From Mactra quadrangularis (taxonomy: Eukaryota > Mollusca > Bivalvia > Venerida > Mactridae), in NCBI GenBank assembly GCA_025267735.1, contig CM046294.1, forward strand, positions 41,787,570-41,851,569: a DNA stretch of 64,000 nucleotides. Direction: 5' to 3'. The notes beneath the pieces were generated by a model that did no database searches, was not told the origin of the DNA, and saw only the letters and a list, made by a program, of their open reading frames with translations. Both the position numbers and the translations under genes were made by a program. Each line of letters begins with the position of its first letter. Within the stretch, counting starts at the first letter, position 1. Shown piece after piece: positions 11,542 through 23,798 of the stretch.

Positions 11542-13786
11542 AATAATTTAGCTGATTAATCGACTGAAATATTTAGAACTGATACCCAACACTTATCATG
11601 ACCAAATTCTACTACGTTATACATGTTGGTCTAGTCTGAAATATCACGATATGTATCACGATTGTGTATATGTTATATGCAAAATGGTTGGAATACAAAA
11701 GCAAACGACCTACTTTCCGAAATGGTAAAATAATTGCACTAGTATTAACTGCATAAGTAGGTAAAAATGAGGTTTAATCTGTCCTTAATGAGAACACATT
11801 TCTTTAGAAATAATAGTTCCATTAAAAATATGACGTAGACATGCAACGCAAAAAGTGTATCAGTCTTCAGTCTCAATTGTAGCTTGATAACAAGTAACTA
11901 TCACCATGCATCGATAGTTTGTGGTTCTATCACGATACACTATATCGTCATCCTAATGTCACGATACATTAAATTTAGTCTTAATACTATGAATAAATAT
12001 CTACATGTTATTTGATAAGTGTTAACTAAATATTCTGTCCAAAGTCTGGATCAGTTTAACACTGCCTACAACGGTTAACACTAATTTTTCAATCAACTAG
12101 CTGTATATTTTTGGAGCGGTAAGTTAACATGTCTAATTAAAGATATCAAATTATGCATTCATATAAGGAAATAAATAGTTTACCAATATAATGAATAGGC
12201 ATAGACACATCTTTATAACTTGTATGGACGTATTTTTTTCAGCGGTGTTAAATTTGTTTTATATACTCGAGTATAAATGTTACGGTTTGTAATACAGAAT
12301 TTAAAATACTTTTAGCATGCACGGTTGAATTGTTACGACATTTAGCTGGTAGTCATTAGATAGCCAGTTTCGCCTTAAGCACAGCCGAGTTAACTCAACT
12401 TGTTACAATTGAGCAAGTAGAATAACGTTAACTTAAGATGTAAATTTAAGACGTAATTTGATCTAACATAAATAGCTATGCATACAGTTATTGTTTTCAT
12501 GTTTATTTTAAGCACAAGTTTGATCTCCTGTTAACAGTTAAAATATCATATTTGCTAAAAAGTATTTGTTTACAAAAGGATAAATGAATATTGGCAAAAG
12601 AGTATTCAAAACCTGTATGCAGTACATATTTAACTATTGTTAAAGTTGTAAACCGATATAGTTTAAAATGACTCGTATCGCAAAAACGTTTCGTTGTATT
12701 TCATTAACATATTATTGAGCTCTTAGCAAATAAAACGTACTTTTTTACCTGTGTGATTTAAAATGCGTTGTATACCTGTATAAGGATCTTGGATTAAATG
12801 ATACTATTATTCGTACATATGATGAAAAGGATAAAACAATATATGTACAGTTAATAGTTGCGTTGAAAGTTTAAGAGGTATACATTTTTAAGTTTAGCGC
12901 TGCCAAGCAGCGGTAAACTTAGTGCGACCATCTCGACAGTCGTTTCAGATTTAGCCAACCAAAGTCTGAAACAAAGTGATTCTGTTGAACTTTGTTTTAC
13001 TACAACCACGCAGTTTCCTTTCATACTATGTACAAATTGTCTCTCTTACGAAATAACAGACAAAAATGCATCATATGGAGCATAAAAGTATTCCAAAAAG
13101 GCTATCTTAAAGTTTTCCTTTTTATTGGGCACGTTTCACAAGGCGAGCGCCAATATGCTATAAAAAACCGCTTTCAAAAAGCGCTAGCTAGCGATAGCCT
13201 TGTGGAACGCGCCCATTGATATGTATACAAGCAAGAATATCGAACAATATAATTATTTTTCTATGACATCACTCTACCCACGGAAATGAACAAAGTTGAC
13301 GGAAAGAGTCGAACGCTGTTAAAGATATTTGCCGCCTGAAGAGTAAAGTCAAAACATTGAAATTATCGAAGGAATCTGTGTAATTAGACGAATGGATCGA
13401 TTTGCTTTCGATTGCGACTGATTTGAATATCATCGTAGAAGTGTTACAACGATTTTAAAGTGTTTGTTCATGTCTGTATGGCTTTATATGATGGCGGTAA
13501 GCTGAGTTTGTTGCATACTTTCTTTGCATCAATTTACAATAGACTGCATAGCGAAGTGAAACTGAAAGTGAAAGTTGAATTGACGCTTCCCATGCACTGA
13601 AGCTTTAGAAATAATCATATAATGCATCATGCCGGAATTGTATCAGGCTTTCATCTGATTTACTGGTGTATTATATGTTATATGTGTATTATCTTATTAA
13701 GTGTCACGGCACTTACCTGTAGTCGAGCACTCACTCTGTAAGCTAGAGGTCCTGGGTTCGAGTCCCGGTCAGGCTGTATATTTTTC
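11541..13786 (+). repeat. Repeat family copy B
   Basis: This copy aligns with A from AATAATTTAGCTGA at its left to the tRNA-like end and TATATTTTTCTTAC on its right. It lacks two internal blocks present in A (about 7020-7425 and 7665-8475). The hairpin (12890-12920), the 88-bp palindromic insert (13127-13214) and the tRNA-like end (about 13706-13780) are all kept. The copies differ by many substitutions and small indels, so the duplication is old or the two inserted independently. Confidence 0.8.
13127..13214. mobile_element. 88-bp palindromic mini-element (copy B)
   Basis: The unit has the same length, ends and ATT flanks as the one at 9364-9451. The outer arm is weakened by a few changes (GCCTTGTGGAACGCGCCC). 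Confidence 0.6.
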
Positions 13787-14574
13787 TTACCCTCAAATAC
13801 AAGTGCATAGTGAACCCAAGTGCAGACTTGATTGGGCTACTCTAGTTACTCTTCTTGCGCTATTCCCTGTATAAGACAATGAAGGGATGCAGAACAGGTA
13901 CTCTCAGCGCACTCTGATCTGGCTTATGGTCATTTCTCCACTAAAGAAGTGAACCTGTGGCATGTGTTACTCGGAAGCATTTGATTTACTGTGCGTTGCG
14001 TTCCCATTTGAGAATTAAACGATCGCATAATCAGAAACACTATGCAGGGCATATTCTTATTGTGCCGGTAAAAGAGGTAGTGAATCAAAAGCACAATTAT
14101 GATAACATACATTATCATGTTCGGAAGGAAAGTGGAGGAAACCTGTAAAATATGGAGTGCATATTATTTCAAATTAATTTATTTTTAAATGGTTTTGCAC
14201 ATAAAAAGATGCGTGGGTTGGAAGAAACAATCACCAGCTTAGCTGCAAGAAGTATCCTTTTAATTGTAAGCTACTGGACGCCATGCTTGTTTCACAAATT
14301 CCTGTCCGGAAGTATTCGATTCAAGATCATGTTCTACTCAAGTTCAGTACAACCAATCGGACGAGTCCTGATCGGTTCAGGGGGGCGTCTTACTAAACAT
14401 CGTACTATTTTGAAAATCTTATCGTACGATTTAGATATACGACTTACGTACGATTTATCTTATGACCGTCTTAATAACGCCATTGTACTCTTCCAGTAAA
14501 ATCGTACGTTTTTTAGTCTCTGTGAGTTTGACGCATGCGCACATAATTGTATCGGGACAGGTATATTACCCGGA
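13787..14574. other. No recognisable gene; possible small MITE
   Basis: I see no supported gene. Around 14381-14483 a GGCGTCTTA start and a TTAATAACGCC end are inverted, and the interior is rich in ATCGTACGAT palindromes, which suggests a small MITE. A 63-codon open frame at 13957-14148 has no recognisable domain. Confidence 0.35.
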
Positions 14575-15960
14575 CCCACCTATGTTTTTAGAGAAAATGA
14601 AACGAATACATGGACCCACCTCTTAACTTTCTAAATAATGAATATATTTTTCATATGAAGGTACGGTTAAAAAGCTAAGACTATAAAATTTATAGAAATG
14701 TAAACAAAATACAAAACAGGCGGCAACAAATGTATACATATTAAATCAGGTTGAATATGACTCATTTTTCATCGATAATTTACCCTAAAAATATCGCAAA
14801 GATTCCATGCACCAACCTCTTATTTTTTCACATTTTTTTAAACATTTCACCATTTAAAGCCAATGTAATGTAGTTTTTGTGTATGTTTTACTTTCTAAAA
14901 TCGTATTATTAAACGATTTTTACAAATGTTCAAAACGAATTTTACAAATGTTCAAACTGAGATGTACATATTCTTTGATATTTTTGCGCGTACTTATTTT
15001 TTGTTGGAGTAAATGGACCGACCGTTATCTTTTTATTCATGAACGAATATTGTATCAGATGAAAACTATGAACGAAATCGGATACGTATTAATTTATTAA
15101 CGTGCATTTGAACACAACTCGCGCGTGAACTGTCACGAATAGTCTATGTATTACAGCCAATCGATATTTTACTAAAAAATTCGCAAAGATTGCATGAACC
15201 CACCCATTAACTTTTTTCTATTTCTTAACATATTTTTATAAACTTTACATCATTTTAAAGTCAATGTAATGTAGTTTAAGCATTTGATTTACTTTTTAAA
15301 ATCGGATTATTAAAACGAATTCTGCAAACTTTCATAATTAGTTGTATTTTTTAAAATATTTTTGGGCGTTTATTATTATTTTTTGTTAGAAATGAACCCA
15401 CCTTTAAATTTATTATTCATGAGTTGATATTCATTAATAATATATAAATTAAAAGCTATGACCATGCCCTTTTCAAAATTGTTAAGATATACGATAACGG
15501 ATTGTTAGTAAATAATAGGCATGCATTTGAGCACAACTCGGTCCACCGCAAGTGAACTGTTATCTTGCATACGTGCGTAAGAACTAATGAACGTGTGGGG
15601 AAATTAAACTTTATAAAATATCTATTAAACGAATACATGGACTCACCTCTAAATTTCTTAAAATTATTTTTTTTGTATGAAGATGCTGACGGGAATTTTA
15701 AGATTATATGCTTAAAACTTTAAACACTTCATATCGATAGTTAACCAAAAAATACGGCTAAGAGTCCATGGACTAAGAGTCCGTTATTTTTTTTTCGCAT
15801 CAGTAATACGAATTCTACGAAAGTTTAATGTTAGATGTATCTTTTTATATTAGTTTTATCACCATCTTGCAGGTATTTAATTGAACACGATGACAAATGA
15901 ACCAACCTTTATACGGGCCTTTTATTTAAATATCCTTTGGACTCTATCTAAATTTCCTGA
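14575..15960. repeat. Degenerate tandem array, units of about 390-430 bp
   Basis: The landmarks 'GGACCCACCT', 'AATGTAATGTAGTTT', 'TTTAAAATCG(T/G)ATTATTAAA' and 'GCATTTGA(A/G)CACAACTCG' recur in order. They mark units starting near 14790 and 15170, with partial units at the left (14575) and right (about 15620 and 15730). Divergence between units is considerable. No coding potential is seen. Confidence 0.6.
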
Positions 15961-16318
15961 AATGATAAACGTGAGCGTGGAACTGATGAATCCTCACAAT
16001 CACCAAAAAGATAAATACTTTTACATACATTTTCACTAAATGTGTTTATAAATTTCATTCTGTTTATCATAAACATGCTGTATGTTTAGAGCAATAAAGT
16101 TTGTTGTTGCTGTTGTTGTTGTTTAAAATCTAGATGAAATGAAATGTTACTTATTCATTAAGTTGTCATATCATGGAATACATATCTGTGAAAAATAAAG
16201 TTAACGTAAATGTATATAATAATGTGGAATCAGTTCTATCAATGATGAAATCATCAGCACTAATAATACGTTGCTTATGATGTATCTAAAGGCTGCTGTC
16301 CTTTAACTACTACTTTAA
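15961..16318. other. No gene; short (TTG)n microsatellite
   Basis: AT-rich spacer. A GCAATAAAGTTTGTTGTTGC stretch running into (TTG)n near 16094-16122 resembles the 3' end of a LINE or SINE, but no body is visible. Confidence 0.35.
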
Positions 16319-17178
16319 GGATCTATCATTTGTTGAAATTGAAAAAATCTATCAAGTGGGTGGGGTAACTAATTATATCAAAATATCCATAAATTCGAAA
16401 TAACTTTAATTTATTTTGTAAGTGATGCATTAAGTGTATAGATGAGACAGTGAAAATATAAAGAACTCAACAAATAAGACATTTAGAAAGAAACGGAAAC
16501 ATTTATCCTAACCTTGAAATGGCCTTACGAACGTCGGTCCAAACACATATTTAAAGTTATTTATTCATAATTCCAAAAGATGTAATAGAATGTCCATATA
16601 ACATTTTACAATGTCCTAGGGTGAATCACACAAAAAGTGTCTCCAAAATGTCAATTTGATAATTGATCACAACACTCTTCACACATGATTTTATTTTCAA
16701 TTTCACACAGGAACACGATAAATTTTTCCTTCTTATTACACACATAAAACATACAATATGAGTAGAAAATTGCACTGGGAACTTGTGTGTAAACTGTAAT
16801 TTACAACGTGTAATGTTTGTGTTTAGATGAATTATCAAATTTACATTTGGGAAATATTTTTTGTGTAATTTACCCTAAGACATTGTAACATGTTACATGG
16901 ACAACCTATATCAACATTTGGATTTATGAAAAAACAACTTTAAATATGTGTTTGGATTGACGTTCGGAAGGCTATTCTAAGGTGAAGTTAAATGTTTTCA
17001 TTTCTTTCTAAATATCTTATTTGTTGATTTTTTTTTAATTTTTGCTATCACTTCTATACATTTAATGCATCACTTACAAAATATATCAAAATTATTTTAG
17101 AATTAATGGATATTTAAATAGTTTAGTCACCACACCCACTTCATAGATTTTTTTTCAATTTCAAATCCCGATACACCC
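16319..17178. mobile_element. Long foldback (hairpin) element flanked by TTAA
   Basis: The left half is the reverse complement of the right half over almost the whole 860 bp, at roughly 16319-16720 and 16770-17178. Matching blocks include AAGTGGGTG(G/T)GG with its partner, TTAAATATGTGTTTGGA, GACGTTCG and CCCTA(A/G)GACATTGTAA. TTAA stands at both outer edges (16315-16318 and 17179-17182), the target-duplication form of piggyBac-type transposons. The ends start GG, however, not the CC usual for that family. No transposase is encoded. A transcript would fold into one long double-stranded hairpin. Confidence 0.75.
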
Positions 17179-17182
17179 TTAA

Positions 17183-18099
17183 CTTTTATTTCTAGTAGTA
17201 TAAACAAAATAAAATATGCATGCGCTTTCAAATCAAAGCGCTGAAGGCACTGAATTTGTTTGGGTTAAAAAATGAAAATGAGATTCCCGGCCCAACAACG
17301 TTTGTACACAAAGAACAGTTCAGTGATATTAGTTTAGGTAGTATAGATACAACAGCATTGTTCCGGTTCAAAACACTTCAAACAATCGACCTATAAAAAC
17401 AGCAGGTTATCAGACAGGTGAAAACACTTTTAATTTGTTTTTGCACAATCACAACAAGTCAATGGGGTCATTCTTAGAACAATGAAATAACTATCGCTTA
17501 AACGTTATCATTAAGAACATTGATTCTACTGCATATGTATGTAAAATAAATAAAATCCACTATTCAGACATCATTCAAAGTCATCAACTACGATCCTTAA
17601 ACTTTTCCTGTAGAACCATTATATTTCATAAGATGATGTATTATCTCTACTGACAACTGGCACACGACAGGTCGTAACTGAATAGATCATACCATTCTAT
17701 TACATAATACGACGTAAAGATCTCTACGTTTAACTCATAAGCTATTTTACATATGCTTCAGTATGGACCGATTGACAAGTGTATTTCAGGAATTATTGCG
17801 CTTGTCATAGCAGACGATCATTTTTAATTGCTCTTTATTATATTCTGAGGGACTACTTGTGGATTCGGTAAATTTTCAAAGTGGGAAAGGGTATGAAATA
17901 CGGTATATATATTTGTTCAGAACTGATGTCCCGAGCAAATAAAAAACTGCTAATGCAATTAGCCGTTAATCTAATAAGTAAATTATCCAATTAGTGTTTA
18001 ATCCAATTAGCGCTTTATACGCGTGCGCATTTCATAAGCGTGTACATTTGTCAACGTGTGACAATAGAAAAGCGAGATAACTATTGTAGAATATATTTT
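17183..18099. other. No recognisable gene
   Basis: AT-rich sequence with a small cluster of AATTAGC-type repeats at 17950-18015. Nothing else is supported. Confidence 0.5.
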
Positions 18100-18680
18100 A
18101 TGACTAAACTCAAAATAGTTATACATGTTGTGATTCGAGCTAATTATAGTACGACGCGCTACCGAGCCAACAGTATATCGTTAGCTAGTTTGTATATGTG
18201 TATCGCCAGCTAGTTTGTATCACGATATTTATTACGATAGTAACATTTTGTCACGATATGTATCACAATAGTGCATATATTATAATGCAAAATGGATGGA
18301 AGGAGACAAAAGCAAACGAACTACTTTCAGATATGGTAATATAATTGCACAGTATAAACTGCACAAGTAGCTCAAACATTGAGGATAGATATATTCTTAA
18401 TAAGAACACAATCTTTTAGAAATAACAGTTCCATTAAAAAAAAAATTGTCATACGAAGCAAAAAGTGTATTCAGTCGTCATTGTAGTGTGATAACCAGTT
18501 GCTATCACCATGTATCGATAGTTTGTGGTACTATCACGATACTCTATCGTCATGTATCAATAGGTTGTGGTACTATCACGATACACTATATCGTCATAGT
18601 AATGTCACGATACATCGATGTATCGAGAATATTGGCCTTACACTAGCCAACAGATTGGTTCACCGTTAAAATAAAACAAT
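18100..18680 (+). repeat. Repeat family copy C (left part only)
   Basis: Matches copy A from TTATACATGTTG through GCCAGCTAGTTTGTATCACG, the AAAGCAAACGAACTACTTTC block and the CACGATACACTATATCGTC tandem motif to CACCGTTAAAATAAAA. The rest of the A/B unit is missing. Confidence 0.75.
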
Positions 18681-18745
18681 TCAATACAAATGACCTGAAA
18701 CAAGTCAAGTCAAGTCAATTCATTTTGACAGACATGTACGAGTAT

Positions 18746-19800
18746 TTATTGATACTCAAGACGTTGTGGCGGATGTCTATCTCTGAACGGGTACCTTCTT
18801 GCAGGTGTCTGAGAATTTACGACAGAGGTAGTATTACTTTCCCTTAGTAAAACAGACTGGTCAGTTGTCGGCACTGTGGAATCAATTTAATCATAATCTA
18901 TACTAATTTCATCTGAGAGGATTTCGGGTTCAATTCTTGTTTGCGAGTCATTATAAAACCCTTACTTAATTTCAGTACTACGAATTTGATCCACGTGTCT
19001 CTTACAGGTAATGCCGTTACCTATATCTATTTTATATAACAACGGTCCGTCACGAGGCACAGTACATCCAAAAATCCATTTTCCTTTGTGGTCGGCCTAT
19101 AATTTTTAACTAAAACGTTTTGTCCTAACTTAAATTCTCGACTTTTACAATTCTTTGAGAATGCATTTTTTTCATTTGCGTGTCAGTGACATGTTTCTGC
19201 ATATCCGGTTCAATTAAATCTAATGTAGTACGCAAATAACGACCGAAAAATAATTTTGCGGGCGTTTCTCCAGTCGTGAAATGTGGATAGTTTTTATATC
19301 TGAGCAAGAAAACATTCATTTTCATATTCAAATCCATATAACTACTTATTGCACACATAGCGGACTTGAAAGTACCGTTGAATCTTTCAACTAAACCATT
19401 CGTTGATGGCTTGGCCACTGCGGTCCTGATAGGACAAATACCGTTCAAATTCATGAACCTTGACTATTCTTCACAACTGAATTGGAGACCATTATCAGAA
19501 ACAACTTGTTTATGAATGCTATACCTAGCAAATTAATTCCGTATTTCATTAATTGTATTGGTTGCAGTTGTTGATTCCATTTTTATTAACTTCAGGCCAC
19601 TTTGAGAGAGCATCTACAATTACAAGGAACATAAAACCTAAAAATGACCCAACAAACTCAACATTAACTCGTTTCAAACTAGATATTGGCCATTCCCATG
19701 GGTGTAAGTGAACTTCTTAGACTTAGACTGCATTTGACATGATGAACATCTTTGGACCATATGTTTAATTTTTGGAAGGATTTTTTTCTGCTGCACTATT
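18746..19800 (-). pseudogene. Ty3/gypsy retrotransposon integrase and pol C-terminus, decayed
   Basis: On the minus strand the upper end encodes an integrase zinc-finger remnant (CSSCQMQSK), then the start of the core (HPWEWPISSLKRVNVEFVG, VIVDALSKWPEV) and a SDNGLQF motif with the second catalytic Asp. The best preserved piece follows (TAVAKPSTNGLVERFNGTFK, FLLRYKNYPHFTTGETPAKL, 19125-19454). After it come a C-terminal chromatin-like barrel (FKLGQNVLVKNYR) and the characteristic end ARRYPFRDRHPPQRLEYQ with a stop at 18746-18748. Several stops and frame changes interrupt it. No LTRs were found. Confidence 0.88.
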
Positions 19801-22800
19801 TACCAAAATATTATTACATTGTATAAACAAAAATTGAACTGGGCAGGTCCATTATAAGTTTAGTGTGGTTCTGATAATTCGTAATATGTGCTTACTCGTT
19901 ATCTAGTATTAATAAATGTACATTTTGTAATACCAAAGACAAATGAAGTTATCTTTCACCTATGAACTCATGAAGGTGTAAACCTCTTTTACCTAACTTC
20001 TAACTAGTTTTACATTCAATTGAATTGGCATCTGGAGTAATTGTTAACTTGTTTTATATACTATATATAACATCATAACATCAATAGAAATTTAGTTGAT
20101 TGATAAAAATGATTTTCAAGACAAACGTTAAATTTGATATGCTAAACGGTATACCCTGGTCTAAAAAATAAGGTAATAATGTATCTGCTTGAATACATCA
20201 GTTCCGACCCTGTTTTGGTCAAGTTAGAGACATGAAACAAAAGGTGCTTCATTCGAACTACAACATTGTTGTGTAATTGATACAGCGATAAAGCATGTAT
20301 TAGCTTACACATAAACATGTTTTCCACATTATCATATCGTTGATTTTGCACAATTTCAATAATCTCGTCACTTTTCGTATTATTTGTTTTAATCATCCAT
20401 CATTCCTATAAAATTACTCGTTTAAAAGAGTTTATTAAAACATCGAAATAAATATTATGTATGCATATTTTAAATGCAGATATCAAATTACTATCCTCTT
20501 TCAAAAGAAATAAGTTTTACATTGAAGTGTAAATCTGCTTTAGCTTTTCTTTTTAGTGTTAAACTATTATAGCATATATACAAATTTTCAAAATTCAATA
20601 TAACTAAGATACACATTGACAATATTTAGACGAAATATATTTGATCAGCCCTTTAAGGCAGAATTCCTATAATAGCTGCTGTCAAACTTCGGGCGATGTC
20701 GGGTCATGTCGATAAATTACGTAAGCGGTTTTCGTCGGTGTCGTTATCAATCGATAAAGATTGATTGTGTAAATGCCTCATTTTTCAAATATTATTCATA
20801 TTTTTCTTATATTGCCTCAAAAGATTATTAATTCTGCCTATTATTTGAGAAAATAGATTCGTGTTAAAAGTTTAAACCGGACGTTTAAAAATCCAATTTA
20901 AACAATGGACGAAAAGATTCGTCCTCGAACAAATTCGTGATAAATAAGTTGTTGATGATTAATACAATCAGACCGTATATACCTATATTTTATCTTTAAA
21001 TGGTCAATAATGGCGTTTAAAATTAAAACATATACTGTAATGAAGTGTTTACTTTATATTAGAATGGTAACTCGAGTTTTTACAAAAATTTTCAAAAGGG
21101 GGTCGACGTATTAAAATGGCATTTTGTTTAGTTATCTGTGGTGAAAGTGGGTTGCATCAATTGTGTTTATAGACAACAGATAAGGTTACAGACTTGTGGT
21201 TTTTAAAGCCGATGAAAATCGTCACATTTTCTGTTTGGTCTCCCTATGATTAGCTTGGTATATGTGTAAAAATACCAAGGTAAAGTTTTTTAAAGTTGAT
21301 GTATTTGCATTTATTAAAGAATTGTGAATTTTATTCAACAACATTTATGAAAATTATTTGACGATTTTATTCATTTTTACAATTAAAAGACATATACCCC
21401 TTCAAATTTATAGTTTGATTCTTACTTAATTTTCAATAAAAAATTATTTGACGGTAAAAAGTTATAATATTTTGCCAGTGAATCTAGGTTGTGATCATGA
21501 TGATAAAGATAATAGCAAAAAGTGTATTCCTTAATATGTGTTTATGGTTATTCTACCTTAAATTATATCATTACATACATTGTCGTTTTATTCAATAGTT
21601 AGCATATTTGATACATATATATCTATGACGTGACAAAGTTCCTTGATTAATAAAAGAAAATAAACATCATTATACAGCAGCCATGATTTTTTGAACTGTT
21701 TCAAAAAATAATGTTTACCGATTTTACGAAAATTGTGTTTAAACTTTCTCTCACGCGCACGAAATAATAATACACAGATATATGTAATCCGGTACATACT
21801 AGTGTGTAATTAATGTTGCGATCGAAAAATATCTGCACTGATTCTGCACCTGCTAGTTGTTTTCTTCCAGGAAGGCGTATGAATCTTGGCACAAACTTTT
21901 AACATAGTACTAAGAAAAACTACTCTAGAAGCTGACAACTTACTGTCTTGAAACAGTGGTAGACAAGATAATAATCATAGACACTGTTTACTGAATTGTG
22001 AAAACCAAATCCAATAAATTTAGATCTTTACCTTTTTAACTGAATAATCCACAGTTAAAATGTGTAGATGTCAAACAATTTTACATTTAAAAAAAACTTT
22101 GTAATTGTACGTTGATAGTTAAAATAAAATCAACAAAGCCCTCAACGTATAGTATGCTTCAATTAAGTAGGAAGCATTGATACCAAGTAGTAGAATGTTT
22201 GTATATAAGTTAGAATAAACAAACTTTATCTTCCGGTATACAACTGACATTTACACATTACTTAAGAGACAAAGGAGTATTTAAACCGTTCACCTGATTT
22301 CAAAAGAATGATTTTATTTCCTGTTGTACAAACGCTTTTGTCCATGATTGAATTCAAACAAGTCAAGTGACCTATTGGTTCAGTGTTTATTATAGTTCAA
22401 TTGAGATTGACCCAGTGACCTAGTTTTTGGCACCAACACGACTCATAGTTAATCAATTTTAATAATTTAAAAAAGAAGTTAATGGCCGATAAGAGTAAAC
22501 AATTAATTCCCCAACATAATCAAACTTAACCGAGGCTGAATTAATACAAATGTACTGACTAAGTTTGATATACAAATTCACGACACGCACTGTGGTATTT
22601 TCTGATCCTTGCAAGGTGAAATTTTGATCTGGTTAAGTGTTATTTAAGAGATCGTGATCTAAACCTTACTTTTTAATTGTTGTGTTTTCCTTACCTTATT
22701 AAGTTAACTTGATATACTATAATAATCTTAAAGGAAGCCGAATATGTTCTGTAAATTTTACCAGAACCAGAAATAAAACAATAAAGTCATTTTTCAAAAG

Positions 22801-23050
22801 ATGGTTATCATAATGTGTTTCTTATGTATGAAATGCAAAAACTATACTTTCAAAATATCATTCAACATTTGATATTGTACAACGGGTTAATATAAGAACT
22901 TATTTAAAGGCATTTAGTTGTAATTCTGGTTTGAATTATATAAAAAAACATGGTCACAGGTCAGGCGATTGACTATAAGCGATCATAAAATCTAAAGATG
23001 GGTTAAAGCTTATATTAGATTAGAAGTGTACTACGTTATATACTATTTAG
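19801..23050. other. No recognisable gene
   Basis: Over 3 kb of AT-rich sequence. A CpG-richer patch at about 20680-20760 stands out. No domain, exon chain or clear repeat was recognised. Short open frames look like chance. Confidence 0.5.
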
Positions 23051-23059
23051 ACAACTAGT

Positions 23060-23789
23060 AGAGCTGCAAAGATTAATCGGAAAGTCGATTCAATACGATT
23101 CGATATTTTTCTTTCGATTCGATTTTTCTCGATTAGATTCCTTTCAAATATGCAATTTATACATTTATTTGAGCTTAAAACTAAATGATATCAATTAAAT
23201 AAAAGTGCGACTTAAATTTGATAACACGAAACTCGAAAACCTGCTAAAATAATATTTTTTTTTCAAATACTAAATGGATTGGGTATGGTATTTAAGGGTC
23301 GCGAAAATGTGTTATTAACGTCTTTTGACGTATAGACAGCATGTAGCATAAAATTGTAGAAAAATGCAGTTCTTGATATACGACTGTACAAATAACATAA
23401 ATCTACAATGTGTAGACACATATATTTAGATTTGCATTAAGTAACATTAAAACTTTACTTGCGCCCGCGGAGCTTATAAAATTCCAGTTTGTCAGTACAG
23501 GTAAAATTCAATCACACCGACCCAATTAGCGTAGGAACAGGGCATATACTATATATATATATATATATTTGGAACAGAGTTTCCAAGACATGCTACTTAA
23601 AATCGTAATGGAAATTTTTAGATGAATGTAACAAGGTGAAACCCAGTTTGACCGTCAACGTACTTTGTCTTTTAGGTGCGCCTTTGCTTTTATCGTTATA
23701 ACTTATGTACGTAGACACGTTTAAAAGTCGAAATCGAATCGGCACCCTCGCAATCGAGTTTCGATGTATCGAATCAAATCGTTGCCCGG
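23060..23789. mobile_element. hAT-like non-autonomous element
   Basis: The left end AGAGCTGCAAAGATTAATCG and the right end, read inverted, TCCGGGCAACGATTTGATTCG, are related imperfect inverted repeats. Both ends carry repeated CGATTCGAT motifs. The flanks ACAACTAGT (23051-23059) and ACAAATAGT (23790-23798) fit an 8-9 bp target duplication with one change. It contains a (TA)n run near 23551-23569 and no transposase. Confidence 0.55.
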
Positions 23790-23798
23790 ACAAATAGT

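Noticed and set aside
12992..13219. 75-codon plus-strand frame in repeat copy B
   Set aside because: It runs through the palindromic mini-element and is not kept in copy A.
13957..14148. 63-codon open frame with somewhat higher GC
   Set aside because: No recognisable domain and no splice partner. The opposite strand is equally open.
16626..16838. 70-codon minus-strand frame
   Set aside because: It lies in the centre of the foldback element and has no domain.
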